Below are positions 43,285 through 51,917 of a DNA stretch of 64,000 bases, one piece after another. Under the pieces are notes generated by a model, which saw only the letters and a list, made by a program, of their open reading frames with translations, ran no database searches and was not told the origin of the DNA. The stretch lies in contig CAVUYB010000033.1 in the NCBI GenBank assembly GCA_963745595.1, forward strand, positions 4,755 through 68,754, in the 5' to 3' direction. Position 1 is the stretch's first letter; every line of letters starts with the position of its first letter. This stretch comes from DASZUK01 sp963745595 (GTDB taxonomy: Bacteria > Actinomycetota > Acidimicrobiia > Acidimicrobiales > RAAP-2). Made by a program: the position numbers and the translations under genes.

Positions 43285-44480
43285 CCGACACCCTCTCGGC
43301 GATCCAGGGATGGATCACACAGGTCCAGTCCCAGATGGCGAGCGTCCCGGCCCAGATGGACGACGTGGCGCCGACCGGCGACTTCGCGTCCGTGCTCGCC
43401 CGCGTCGACTCGGTGCTCACCGCGGGTCCGTCGGCGGCGGCCGCGTCGGGAACCGACGCCGCCACACCGGACGCCACACCGTTCTCGTCCGTCGGGTCGG
43501 TCACATCGGCGAGCGCGGCGTACGGAACGGCGGCCACTGCCGGTCGCGGGTCGACCGGGCTGGCCGGCTCGTCGGCCGGCAATGCGGTCGTCAACGAAGC
43601 CGAGCGGTTCGTCGGCACGCCGTACGTGTGGGGCGGCACCACCCCGGCCGGCTTCGACTGCTCCGGGCTCGTCCAGTACGTCTACGGGCAGCTCGGCGTC
43701 GACCTGCCCCGCACGAGCGAGGAGCAGGCCACCGTCGGCACCGCGGTACCCAGCCTGGCCGACGCCCAGCCAGGCGATCTCGTCTTCTTCGCCGGCAGCG
43801 ACGGGACGACCACATCGCCCGGCCACGTCGGCATCTACGTCGGCCACGGCGAGATGATCGACGCGCCGTACACCGGTGCAGACGTCCGGATCGAACCGGT
43901 CGGCACACCGGTCGCCATCCGCCGCGTCCTGCCGGCGACAACGGCTGCCACCAACGGTCTTGGCACCAACGGTCTTGGCACCAACGGTCTTGGCACCAAC
44001 GGTCTTGGCGCGAGTGGTCTTGGCGCCGCCGGGCTCACCGGGACGGCCGCGACGGCGACCGCCGGTGCAGGGGCGACGGCTGGCACAGCCGGTAGCGGCG
44101 TGCCGGCCACACTGGCGCCGCTCTTCGTCCAGGCCGCCGGCCAGTACGGCGTCCCGGTCACCTTGCTCACCGCGGTGGCCAAGCACGAGTCGGATTTCGA
44201 GCCGAACGTGGTCAGCTCGGCCGGCGCGGAGGGGATCATGCAGATCATGCCCGGCACCGCGGCCGGGCTCGGCATCAACCCCTTCGACCCGGCCCAGGCG
44301 ATCGACGGGGCGGCCCAGCTGCTGTCCGGCTACATGACCCAGTTCGGCTCGATCCCACTGGCCCTCGCCGCGTACGACGCCGGTGCCGGCGCGGTCGAGG
44401 AGTACGGCGGCATCCCGCCGTACGCGGAGACGCAGAACTACGTCACGGCCATCATGCAGGCGATCGGCGGCGCCGCGTGA
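43281..44480 (+). CDS. Bifunctional wall hydrolase: NlpC/P60 + lytic transglycosylase
   Basis: 399 residues, overlapping fliJ and fliK. Residues about 100-225 are an NlpC/P60 endopeptidase: FVGTPYVWGGTTPAGFDCSG (catalytic Cys), PGHVGIYVGHGEMIDAPYTG (His). A linker with the GLGTN repeat follows. Residues about 280-399 are an SLT-type transglycosylase: LLTAVAKHESDFEPNVVSSA (catalytic Glu), GAEGIMQIMPGTAAGLGINP, ALAAYDAGAGAVEEYGGIPP. No classical signal peptide is seen, so export by the flagellar system, like FlgJ, is likely. It would open peptidoglycan for the rod by cutting both glycan and peptide bonds. Confidence 0.9.
   Translation: MTDTLSAIQGWITQVQSQMASVPAQMDDVAPTGDFASVLARVDSVLTAGPSAAAASGTDAATPDATPFSSVGSVTSASAAYGTAATAGRGSTGLAGSSAGNAVVNEAERFVGTPYVWGGTTPAGFDCSGLVQYVYGQLGVDLPRTSEEQATVGTAVPSLADAQPGDLVFFAGSDGTTTSPGHVGIYVGHGEMIDAPYTGADVRIEPVGTPVAIRRVLPATTAATNGLGTNGLGTNGLGTNGLGASGLGAAGLTGTAATATAGAGATAGTAGSGVPATLAPLFVQAAGQYGVPVTLLTAVAKHESDFEPNVVSSAGAEGIMQIMPGTAAGLGINPFDPAQAIDGAAQLLSGYMTQFGSIPLALAAYDAGAGAVEEYGGIPPYAETQNYVTAIMQAIGGAA
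43951..44025 (+). repeat. 15-bp tandem repeat, 4 perfect units plus one variant
   Basis: ACCAACGGTCTTGGC repeats exactly at 43951, 43966, 43981 and 43996, then a diverged unit at 44011. It encodes (TNGLG)4-ASGLG, the linker between the NlpC/P60 and transglycosylase domains. Confidence 0.95.
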
Positions 44481-46096
44481 CCGTCTTCGCGCTGCCTGGA
44501 GTACCCGCCTCCGCGGCGCCGAACGTCGGTCCGGCGGACGCGCCCGACCACCCGCCGGAAGGCGACGACGCCGGGGGCGGGTTCCTCGCCGCCCTGCAAG
44601 CCGCCACATCGGGGCGCGACACCGGCGCCCCTGGCTCGACGGCCGCGGCCGACCAGACGTCTACTGAGCCGGCGTCCTCTGGGCAGCCGCTCACGGGGCA
44701 GTCATCCAGTGGGCAGACGCCGCCGACTGGCATCGACGGTCCTTCCACCGCGGGTGCCGCCGCGACGGGGTTCTCAGGCGACGACGGCACCGGGACGGCG
44801 GCGCCGACCGGTGACGGGAGCGGCAGTGCCTCAGGATCGGCGACGTCACCGACGACGAGCCACCGTTCGCGGCATGGCCAGAAGGACGCCGCCGCCGAGG
44901 ACCGGTCGACCGCGACCGCCCAACCGTCGTCCACCGGCGCCGACAGCCCGGTGCCGACGAGCGGGTCCGACGGTCCGGCGACCCCGATCGTGAGCGGCAC
45001 CCCTCCGACCGCGACCGCCACACCGGCCACCGGGCCCGCCACCGGTCTGGCCGTCGGGGGGAGCATCCTTGGCCCGGCGACGGCGTCGGGCGTCGCCACG
45101 ACGTCGACGTCGGCGAGCAACCCGAGCCCCGACGGGGCAGCGGCTGCCGTGGGCAGCGGGGCGGCGATCGCGACGACCGCCACCCTGGCCGCCGGCGGCG
45201 ATGGACCGGCCGGTGGCGCGCCACCGGCCGGCGCAGTCACGGCGCCGGTCACGGCGCCGATCGGATCTTCGACGATCTCGGCGCCGTCGCCCGGGACGCC
45301 GACAAGCGGCGCCACCGCGACGGTTTCGAGCTCGACATCGGGGTCCCAGCCCGCCGGTCCAGCGGTCACGCCGTCCGGCCCGGCGTCGACGACGGACGCG
45401 ACTGCCGCCGCGACCGCGGGGTCGACCCGGACGGCGCCCATCACCGAGCCGGCCGCCTCGACCGGACCGTCTACGGCGGCCGGTGGTCCGACCACGCCCA
45501 CGGCCGGCCAACCCGGTCCGGTCGCGGGGAGCTCGGCGCCGGCCGGAACGATGCCGGTCACGCCGATGCCCGCGGCCCCACCGACCGCGACGACGCTGCC
45601 GGTCGTGCGTCCGCCGTCGACGACGGACATGCCGGGGGTGGCCGGTCAGCTGGTCGACGTCCTGTCGCCACCGCGGCCGACGGCTGGCGGGACGTACACG
45701 GTGACGATCGCCCTCCATCCCGACGAGCTCGGCGAGGTGCGGGCGACGGTAACGGCGGGCGAAGACCAGGTCACGGTCCGGCTGGTCGCGGCGACCGGCG
45801 ACGGCGACGACGCCCTCCGCCAGGCCCTGTCGCAGCTCCACGCCGACCTTTCGATCGGGGGCCAGCGGACGACGGTGACGGTCGGCGGGCGCGGCGACGA
45901 CGCGCCGACCGGATGGACGGCCGGGCAGCCGACGTCCGACGGGCAGGCCGACGGACGTCCGGAGCCGAAGAACGGGGCGGCGGCGAACGGGACGTCGGTC
46001 GGCGATGCCCCGGCGGGTCGTGACGGGCCGCCGACCGGGTCGACGGTCGCCGACGGGACGACGGGCACCGAGCGGCTGATCGACGTGCGGGTGTAG
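44477..46096 (+). CDS. fliK: FliK hook-length control protein
   Basis: 539 residues, GTG start overlapping the hydrolase gene. Residues 1-380 are low-complexity Pro/Thr/Ala/Ser, an extended ruler-like part. The C-terminal FliK domain follows: VAGQLVDVLSPPRPTAGGTY, LHPDELGEVRATVTAGEDQV, LRQALSQLHADLSIGGQRTT, with the family L-x-P-x-x-L-G-x-V core. It measures hook length and switches export specificity through FlhB. Confidence 0.88.
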   Translation: MTVFALPGVPASAAPNVGPADAPDHPPEGDDAGGGFLAALQAATSGRDTGAPGSTAAADQTSTEPASSGQPLTGQSSSGQTPPTGIDGPSTAGAAATGFSGDDGTGTAAPTGDGSGSASGSATSPTTSHRSRHGQKDAAAEDRSTATAQPSSTGADSPVPTSGSDGPATPIVSGTPPTATATPATGPATGLAVGGSILGPATASGVATTSTSASNPSPDGAAAAVGSGAAIATTATLAAGGDGPAGGAPPAGAVTAPVTAPIGSSTISAPSPGTPTSGATATVSSSTSGSQPAGPAVTPSGPASTTDATAAATAGSTRTAPITEPAASTGPSTAAGGPTTPTAGQPGPVAGSSAPAGTMPVTPMPAAPPTATTLPVVRPPSTTDMPGVAGQLVDVLSPPRPTAGGTYTVTIALHPDELGEVRATVTAGEDQVTVRLVAATGDGDDALRQALSQLHADLSIGGQRTTVTVGGRGDDAPTGWTAGQPTSDGQADGRPEPKNGAAANGTSVGDAPAGRDGPPTGSTVADGTTGTERLIDVRV

Positions 46097-46145
46097 CGGT
46101 GCGACGGCACCAGGGCGGTGGGTCCGCCGGAAGAGGAGGACGGCA

Positions 46146-46604
46146 ATGACGATCGGATCGATCACGAACTCGACGGCTGCGCCGACGGCGGCCGGCACGT
46201 CGGCGGCCGGCACGTCGGGAACGAGCTCGTCGACATCGACGACAAACTCGAACGAGGTCAGCCAGCTCGACAACCCGGACCTGTTCATCAAACTGCTGAT
46301 GGCCGAGCTGGAGAACCAGAGCCCGACAAGCCCGACGACACCGAGCTCGATCCTCCAGCAGACCTCCGAGCTGTCACAGGTGGAGGCCGTCACGTCGATG
46401 ACGAAGGCCGTCGACCAGCAGGAGCAGGTCTCGGAGAACAGCGAGGCGACGAGCCTCGTCGGTCAGCAGGTGACGGCGGTCGTCGGCGGGACCACGGTCA
46501 GCGGCGCCGTCTCGGACGTGACCCTCAGCAGCTCGGGGTCGCCCGTGCTCGACGTCGGCGGGACGCAGGTCCCACTCTCGTCGGTGACCCAGGTCGGGAG
46601 CTGA
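46146..46604 (+). CDS. flgD: FlgD hook-capping protein
   Basis: 152 residues, strong site GAGGAGG before ATG. NPDLFIKLLMAELENQSPTS then PTTPSSILQQTSELSQVEAV is the FlgD N-terminal signature (F-x-x-L-L-x-x-x-L-x-x-Q-x-P). A short C-terminal part holds LVGQQVTAVVGGTTVSGAVS. It lacks the longer Tudor/FlgD_ig modules, as in many Gram-positive FlgD. It is the scaffold for hook growth. Confidence 0.9.
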   Translation: MTIGSITNSTAAPTAAGTSAAGTSGTSSSTSTTNSNEVSQLDNPDLFIKLLMAELENQSPTSPTTPSSILQQTSELSQVEAVTSMTKAVDQQEQVSENSEATSLVGQQVTAVVGGTTVSGAVSDVTLSSSGSPVLDVGGTQVPLSSVTQVGS

Positions 46605-46623
46605 TCTCTCGATCGTCCCAGCT

Positions 46624-46667
46624 CACGACCCAGCGAACCGCACGACCCAGCGAACCGCACGACCCAG
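46624..46667. repeat. 17-bp intergenic tandem repeat
   Basis: CACGACCCAGCGAACCG at 46624-46640 and 46641-46657, then CACGACCCAG at 46658-46667. It lies between flgD and flgE; further GACCCA copies continue to 46700. No function is evident. Confidence 0.9.
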
Positions 46668-46725
46668 TCAGCCAACCCGACGCAGTCCGAAGAACGACCC
46701 AACAACGAGTGACAGGAGCAGAACC

Positions 46726-48030
46726 ATGGCAGAGCGTTCCCTTCTCGCAGCGGTCTCCGGCATCGATGCCAACCAGACCCTGCTCGACGAGATCGGCGAC
46801 AACATCGCCAACGCCGACACCGTCGGCTACAAGGCCGGCCAGGTCGAGTTCGGTGACCTGCTGAGCGAGCAGATCGCCGGGGCGACCGCGCCGGGGGCCA
46901 CGTCCGGCGGGACGAACCCGGTGGCTGTCGGGTCCGGCGTGCTCGTCACTTCGGTCGGCACCGACCTGACAGAGGGCTCGCTCGAGTCGACCGGCAACCC
47001 GAACGACGTGGCCATCCAGGGGTCGGGGTACCTCGTCGTCGACAAGGGCGGCCAGCAGCTCTACACCCGGGACGGTGCACTGACACCGGACGCCGCCGGC
47101 AACCTGACCGTCGACGGCGGCGTCGTGATGGGCTGGGCGGCCAACGCGGCGGGGACAATCAACACGAACGCCCCGCTGACGGCCATCCAGATCCCGACCG
47201 GCCAGACGATCGGGGCGACCGCGACGACCGAGCTGACGCTCGGCGGGAACCTCCCGGCCTGGGACGGCGTGGGGACCCCGCCACAGATCACGGTCACGAC
47301 ATACGGCTACGACTCCCTCGGCGCGGTCGTCCCGGTGACGTTCACGTTCACCGGCGTGGCCGGGACGGCCAACCAGTGGACGATCCAGGGGACGGTGCCG
47401 AACCCGGGCGGTGGGACGGACGACCTCTTCACAGCCACCGCGTTGCCGACGATGAGCTTCAACCCGACGACCGGCCAGATCACAGCGATCACCGGCGCCA
47501 CCGTCGGGGCGAACGGCACACTGTCGTTGAAGGTCACCACCATGCCGGCCGGGTACACGTTCCCGACAGGCGATACGTGGAGCGTCGACTTCCCGGCGCC
47601 GGGGTCGACCGGCTCGGTGACCCAGTACGACAGCCAGCAGACGCTCGGCGTCCGCGGCCAGGACGGCTACCCGGCCGGCGCGCTGGAGAGCTACTCGATC
47701 AGCAGCGACGGGGTGATCACCGGCTCGTTCTCCAACGGCCAGACCCGGGCGATCGCCCAGCTCGCCATGGCTTCCTTCGCCAACCCCGGTGGACTGGTGG
47801 ACCAAGGTGGTGGGCTCTTCGCCACCACCCCCAACTCGGGCCAGGCTCAGGTCGGCGTGGCCGGCACCGGCGTGCTCGGCACCTTGCTCGGCGGCCAGCT
47901 GGAGCAGTCGAACGTCGACATGGGCACCGAGCTGACCGACCTCATCACCGCCCAGGAGGCGTACGAGGCGAACACGAAGGTCGTGACGACGACCGAGCAG
48001 GCGGTGCAGGCGCTCGAGACGATGAGCTGA
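46726..48030 (+). CDS. flgE: FlgE hook protein
   Basis: 434 residues, AGGAG site before ATG. N-terminal SLLAAVSGIDANQTLLDEIG then DNIANADTVGYKAGQVEFGD. Hook core: VAIQGSGYLVVDKGGQQLYT, and C-terminal QSNVDMGTELTDLITAQEAY then EANTKVVTTTEQAVQALETM. It forms the hook after FlgD. No separate flgF or flgG gene is visible in the window, so distal-rod subunits may lie elsewhere. Confidence 0.93.
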   Translation: MAERSLLAAVSGIDANQTLLDEIGDNIANADTVGYKAGQVEFGDLLSEQIAGATAPGATSGGTNPVAVGSGVLVTSVGTDLTEGSLESTGNPNDVAIQGSGYLVVDKGGQQLYTRDGALTPDAAGNLTVDGGVVMGWAANAAGTINTNAPLTAIQIPTGQTIGATATTELTLGGNLPAWDGVGTPPQITVTTYGYDSLGAVVPVTFTFTGVAGTANQWTIQGTVPNPGGGTDDLFTATALPTMSFNPTTGQITAITGATVGANGTLSLKVTTMPAGYTFPTGDTWSVDFPAPGSTGSVTQYDSQQTLGVRGQDGYPAGALESYSISSDGVITGSFSNGQTRAIAQLAMASFANPGGLVDQGGGLFATTPNSGQAQVGVAGTGVLGTLLGGQLEQSNVDMGTELTDLITAQEAYEANTKVVTTTEQAVQALETMS

Positions 48031-48063
48031 TCGCGGCGAGCGCGCTGATCGGCGAAACGGGGC

Positions 48064-48091
48064 TCAAGTACCGGCCCCGACGTGCCGATAG
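48064..48091 (+). promoter_or_regulatory. Sigma-28-type promoter of fliM-flhB
   Basis: TCAAG (48064-48068), 15 bases, GCCGATAG (48084-48091). It lies 34 bases after flgE and 81 bases before the fliM GTG at 48172. Confidence 0.9.
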
Positions 48092-48171
48092 GCAAGGTGC
48101 GCGCCAAGACGGCGGCCCAGGAGCACCGGCCACGGACGGGTCCGGACCGATGAGCACTGCAGGTCGACGTC

Positions 48172-49227
48172 GTGGGGTCGCGCCATGGGCACGAGCAACA
48201 ACCGAGGATCGAGGGCGGTAGGGCACGGGGCGGTGCTCCGTTGACGCCGGTCATCCTGTCCGGCGACCCGAGGGTCCGCCGGTACGACTTCAACCACCAA
48301 GAAGCGATCGACCGGGCCCGGCTCCGCCGGCTGCAGCCGGTCTTCGATGCGCTCGCTCACCGCATGGCCGGCTCGCTGACCGGCAACCTGCGCCGTCCCG
48401 TCCACATCACCGCCGTCGGCTTCGAGCAGGCGCCCTGGGAGGAGTACGCCGGGGCCATGGAGGACCCGACGTTCCTGGCCAGTGCGTCGGTCATCGGCCC
48501 GGACGGCCGTTTCGTGCTCCACCTGCCGGTCGAGCTCGTCCTGGCCCTCGTCGACATCCAGCTCGGCGGCGAAGGCGGCGCCCAGCCGGAGCGCCTGACG
48601 TTGACGGACATCGAGCACGCACTGGCCGGGTCGCTCGTCGAGGATCTCTTCGCGGTCCTGCCGACCGCGTTCGACGCGTTCATCGATCTCGGGATCGGCG
48701 TCATCCAGACGACGCGGAGCAGCATCTACCTGAAACTCGGCCGGCCCGGCGAGATGTGCCTGTTGGTCGAGCTGCGGCTCGGCCTCGGCGACGCGCCGGA
48801 CCGGACGCTCCACCTCTGCATCCCGCTCACCGTCCTCCATCCGATCCTCGAGGCGTTCGAGCGGCTGCAGAACGCCGAAGGCCGGGAGCTGCCGACCGGG
48901 TCGACGACCGCTCAGCAGCGGTTGCTCGAGGTACCGGTGGACCTGGAAGTCGCCTACCCGTCGATCGGCCTGACCCCGACCGAGTTGCTCGGCCTCCGGG
49001 TCGGCGACGTGATCTCGCTCCATCAGGACAAGGAGGAGACGCCGTCCCACGACATCGTCGTCGGCGGCGTCCTCTTCGGGCGCGGCGTCCTGGTGGAGCG
49101 CGGGAAGCGGTTGGCCTGCACGATCACCAATTCGATGGGCACGGGCTCGATGGGTCCGGGCTCGATGGGCACGGGCTCGATGGGCAGGGACTGGATGGAC
49201 ACGAGCGTGGAGAAGGAGATCCGATGA
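48172..49227 (+). CDS. fliM: FliM motor switch protein, N-terminus lacking CheY motif
   Basis: 351 residues from GTG 48172; TTG 48241 is an alternative start giving MTPVILSGDPRVRRYDFNHQ. The middle domain shows RLRRLQPVFDALAHRMAGSL, DPTFLASASVIGPDGRFVLH, LVLALVDIQLGGEGGAQPER. The C-terminal SPOA domain shows VPVDLEVAYPSIGLTPTELL. The usual N-terminal EIDALL-type CheY-P binding peptide is absent with either start. The tail is a degenerate 15-bp repeat (SMGTG). It overlaps fliN (ATGA). Confidence 0.9.
   Translation: MGSRHGHEQQPRIEGGRARGGAPLTPVILSGDPRVRRYDFNHQEAIDRARLRRLQPVFDALAHRMAGSLTGNLRRPVHITAVGFEQAPWEEYAGAMEDPTFLASASVIGPDGRFVLHLPVELVLALVDIQLGGEGGAQPERLTLTDIEHALAGSLVEDLFAVLPTAFDAFIDLGIGVIQTTRSSIYLKLGRPGEMCLLVELRLGLGDAPDRTLHLCIPLTVLHPILEAFERLQNAEGRELPTGSTTAQQRLLEVPVDLEVAYPSIGLTPTELLGLRVGDVISLHQDKEETPSHDIVVGGVLFGRGVLVERGKRLACTITNSMGTGSMGPGSMGTGSMGRDWMDTSVEKEIR
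49132..49206 (+). repeat. Degenerate 15-bp tandem repeat, 5 units
   Basis: TCGATGGGCACGGGC at 49132 and 49162, with variants at 49147, 49177 and 49192, encode SMGTG, SMGPG, SMGTG, SMGRD, WMDTS at the FliM C-terminus. Confidence 0.9.
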
Positions 49228-49532
49228 ACGACGAGGTCCCGGTAGGCGTCCCGCTGGTGTCGGCGCCACTGCCGCTGGAGGCGTTGCACGACGTCGAGCT
49301 GAAGGTCGAGGTCGTGCTCGGCCGGGCCCGGCTGCCGCTACGCGATCTGCTCGGCGCCCACCCGGGGACGACGATCGAGCTCGACCGGACGGTCCACAGT
49401 TCGGTCGACGTGATGGTCAACGGGACGCTGTTCGCCCGGGCCGAGATGGTCGTCGTCGACGACGCGGAGATCGGTGTGCAGATCACCGAGGTCGTCGGGA
49501 TCGACGTACCCCGAGACGGGCGGGTCGGCTGA
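49224..49532 (+). CDS. fliN: FliN motor switch protein
   Basis: 102 residues. The SPOA domain: LHDVELKVEVVLGRARLPLR, PGTTIELDRTVHSSVDVMVN and GTLFARAEMVVVDDAEIGVQ. It is the C-ring base and docking site for the export ATPase. Start and stop overlap fliM and fliO (ATGA, TGATG). Confidence 0.93.
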   Translation: MNDEVPVGVPLVSAPLPLEALHDVELKVEVVLGRARLPLRDLLGAHPGTTIELDRTVHSSVDVMVNGTLFARAEMVVVDDAEIGVQITEVVGIDVPRDGRVG

Positions 49533-50086
49533 TGGGCGGTCCTGGCGCCCTGGTCGCCGCGTCGGCGGCCCACGGCCTGCTGGTCGCCAGCCAGTCCACG
49601 ACGACGACGGCGCCGGACATCTCGATCGGCCACGTGCTCTTGCAGATGGTGATCGCCCTGCTCGTCGTCGTCGGCGGTATCTGGGGGTTCAGCAAGATCA
49701 TGCGTCGCGGCGGTCGGTTCGGCGGCACGGCCGGACGGGGCCGCCACAAGGCACCGGCGCCCGGCCTGACCGTCCTCAGCCGCCAGCCGATCGGCAAGGG
49801 CAAGTCGATCGCCGTCGTCCAGGCCGGCTCCCGTCAGTTCCTCGTCGGCATCTCCGAGTCCGGCCTCAATCCGCTCGGCGAGATCGAGCCGAACGACGAC
49901 CCCGGTCCGGCGGCCGGCGATCGGCTGGCGACCAACGGCATGGCGACCAACGGCATGGCGACCAACGGCATGGCGACCAACGGCATGGCGACCAACGGCA
50001 TGGCGGGTGACCCGCGACCGGGCAGTGGCATCGCCGCCGCGGCGTCGTGGTTGGACGGCCTCCGAGAGGCGACCGTCCGGCGTTGA
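49532..50086 (+). CDS. fliO: FliO export gate assembly protein
   Basis: 184 residues. One membrane helix (ISIGHVLLQMVIALLVVVGG) followed by a small cytoplasmic domain (LTVLSRQPIGKGKSIAVVQA; SRQFLVGISESG) fits FliO. A 15-bp NGMAT repeat follows, then a helical end. It aids assembly of FliP. It lies between fliN and fliP, overlapping both. Confidence 0.85.
   Translation: MGGPGALVAASAAHGLLVASQSTTTTAPDISIGHVLLQMVIALLVVVGGIWGFSKIMRRGGRFGGTAGRGRHKAPAPGLTVLSRQPIGKGKSIAVVQAGSRQFLVGISESGLNPLGEIEPNDDPGPAAGDRLATNGMATNGMATNGMATNGMATNGMAGDPRPGSGIAAAASWLDGLREATVRR
49928..50002 (+). repeat. 15-bp tandem repeat, 5 perfect units
   Basis: GCGACCAACGGCATG repeats exactly five times and encodes (ATNGM)5 in the FliO C-terminal tail. 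Confidence 0.95.
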
Positions 50087-50817
50087 GCCGGACCGTCCCG
50101 ACGAACCCGTCGAAAGCCTCCGTGATCCCGCTCCCGCCACTGCTGCTGTCGGCGACCAACCAGATCACGATCAACCTCGGGAAGAGCTTGACGAAGCCGT
50201 CGTCGAGCATCCTGATCATCCTGGCCCTGGCCGTCCTCACGCTGGCGCCGTCGATCCTGATCCTGCTGACCGGGTTCACCCGGATCGTGATCGTCCTCGG
50301 CCTGACCCGCCAGGCGCTCGGCCTCCAGACAATCCCGCCGAACCAGGTGCTCGTCGGCATCGCCCTCTTCATCAGCCTGTTCCTGATGGCGCCGACGATC
50401 TCGACGGTCAACCACGTCGCGGTCCAGCCGTACCTGCACGGCAAGATCACCGCGTCACAGGCCTACGACCGGGCCGAGGTCCCGATCAAGACGTGGATGC
50501 TCAAGCAGACCGGCCAGGAGGAGCTGGCGTTCACGGCCAACGTGGCGCACGAGAAGGCGACAAAGCCGATGCAGGTGTCGCTGGCCGCCATCATCCCGGC
50601 CTACCTGCTGTCGGAGCTACGGAGCGCGTTCATCATCGGCTTCGTCATCTTCATCCCGTTCTTGATCATCGATCTCATCGTCGCGTCCACGTTGATGGCG
50701 ATGGGCATCGTCATGTTGCCACCGACGCTCGTCTCGCTGCCGTTCAAGCTGCTGCTCTTCGTGCTGGTCGACGGCTGGGTGCTGGTGACGCAGACGTTGG
50801 TCACGAGCTTCCGGTGA
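50083..50817 (+). CDS. fliP: FliP export gate protein
   Basis: 244 residues from TTG 50083 (overlapping the fliO stop as TTGA); GTG 50119 is an alternative. Helices and motifs: LAVLTLAPSILILLTGFTRI, FISLFLMAPTISTVNHVAVQ, IPAYLLSELRSAFIIGFVIF, MGIVMLPPTLVSLPFKLLLF. It is the pentameric core of the export channel. Confidence 0.95.
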   Translation: MSRTVPTNPSKASVIPLPPLLLSATNQITINLGKSLTKPSSSILIILALAVLTLAPSILILLTGFTRIVIVLGLTRQALGLQTIPPNQVLVGIALFISLFLMAPTISTVNHVAVQPYLHGKITASQAYDRAEVPIKTWMLKQTGQEELAFTANVAHEKATKPMQVSLAAIIPAYLLSELRSAFIIGFVIFIPFLIIDLIVASTLMAMGIVMLPPTLVSLPFKLLLFVLVDGWVLVTQTLVTSFR

Positions 50818-51089
50818 ACGAGCAGGTCGCCATCCATCTGGCCGCGGGGGCGATGACGACCGCGGCCAAGATCGCCGCCCCGATCCTGCTGTCGGCGATG
50901 ATCGTCGGTCTGGCCGTCTCCCTCTTCCAGTCGGTGACCCAGATCCAGGAGATGACGCTGACGTTCGTGCCGAAGCTGCTGGTGGTCGCCCTGGTGATCG
51001 GCCTCGCCGGCCACTGGATGCTCGGTCAGTTCGTGGGCTACGTCCACGAGCTCTTCAGCCAGGTGCCACAGCTCATCGGGACAGGGTGA
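50814..51089 (+). CDS. fliQ: FliQ export gate protein
   Basis: 91 residues, GTG start overlapping fliP. Two membrane helices: APILLSAMIVGLAVSLFQSV and LVVALVIGLAGHWMLGQFVG, with QIQEMTLTFVPK between them, the strict FliQ signature. Confidence 0.95.
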   Translation: MNEQVAIHLAAGAMTTAAKIAAPILLSAMIVGLAVSLFQSVTQIQEMTLTFVPKLLVVALVIGLAGHWMLGQFVGYVHELFSQVPQLIGTG

Positions 51090-51092
51090 CCG

Positions 51093-51860
51093 GTGACCAT
51101 CGCGGTCAACGCGTCGTGGCTCATCGCCTTCCTCCTGGTGATGGCCCGAGCTCTGGCCTGGCTGCTGGTGGTGTCGCCGTTCGCCAGCCGGAAGGTCGTC
51201 CCGACGCTGGCGCTGCTCGGCATCGCCGCCGGCTTCGGCTTCTTGGTGGCGCCGCAGCTCGAGACGGCCAGCCTGCCGACGACCACGCCGAGCCTGATCG
51301 GGGCCGTCATCGCCCAGGTACTGACTGGCGCGGCCCTCGGTTTCGTCATCCAGCTGCTCCTGTCCGCGGTCACCGCGGCCGGCAGCATCCTCGACCTCGT
51401 CGGTGGGCTGACGCTTCCCCCGGCCATCGACCCGTTGAGCCTCGACCAGACGCCGCTGATGGGACAGTTCTACCAACAGGTCGTCGTGCTGCTGCTCTTC
51501 GTCACCGGCGGCTACCTGCTGATGATCGAGGGCTTCGTCAACTCGTTCCGCGGTCCCGGGTTCACGCTCGCCGGTAGCGGACGGGTGGCGTCGGTGCTCG
51601 TGACCGACCTCGGCGTCTTCTTCACGTCCGCCCTCGAGATCGCCGCGCCGATCATGGTCGTGCTGTTCGCCGCCCAGATCGTCCTGGCCCTGCTGTCGAA
51701 GGCGGCACCGCAGGTCAACGTGTGGATCCTCGGCTTCCCGCTCCAGGTCTTCCTCGTGCTCGTGCTGGTGGCCGTGGCCATCTCGGCCATCCCGGGCTTC
51801 CTCACGAACATCTTGACCCGCGGGCTCGGTGATGGCGCCCGCATGTTCGGGGTGCTCTGA
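51093..51860 (+). CDS. fliR: FliR export gate protein
   Basis: 255 residues from GTG 51093, 3 bases after fliQ. It is multi-spanning: LIAFLLVMARALAWLLVVSP, AVTAAGSILDLVGGLTLPPA (G-x-x-x-D-x-x-x-G motif), and FLVLVLVAVAISAIPGFLTN. It completes the FliP5-FliQ4-FliR1 gate. Confidence 0.94.
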   Translation: MTIAVNASWLIAFLLVMARALAWLLVVSPFASRKVVPTLALLGIAAGFGFLVAPQLETASLPTTTPSLIGAVIAQVLTGAALGFVIQLLLSAVTAAGSILDLVGGLTLPPAIDPLSLDQTPLMGQFYQQVVVLLLFVTGGYLLMIEGFVNSFRGPGFTLAGSGRVASVLVTDLGVFFTSALEIAAPIMVVLFAAQIVLALLSKAAPQVNVWILGFPLQVFLVLVLVAVAISAIPGFLTNILTRGLGDGARMFGVL

Positions 51861-51917
51861 GATGGCCGGCGAGGGGCGGCCGGGACCGGTGATCGGCCAG
51901 CGGGGCGGCCGGGGCTG

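Noticed and set aside
43951..50002. Regular direct repeats as possible CRISPR arrays
   Set aside because: Units are adjacent with no spacers and are in-frame protein-coding; no cas genes.
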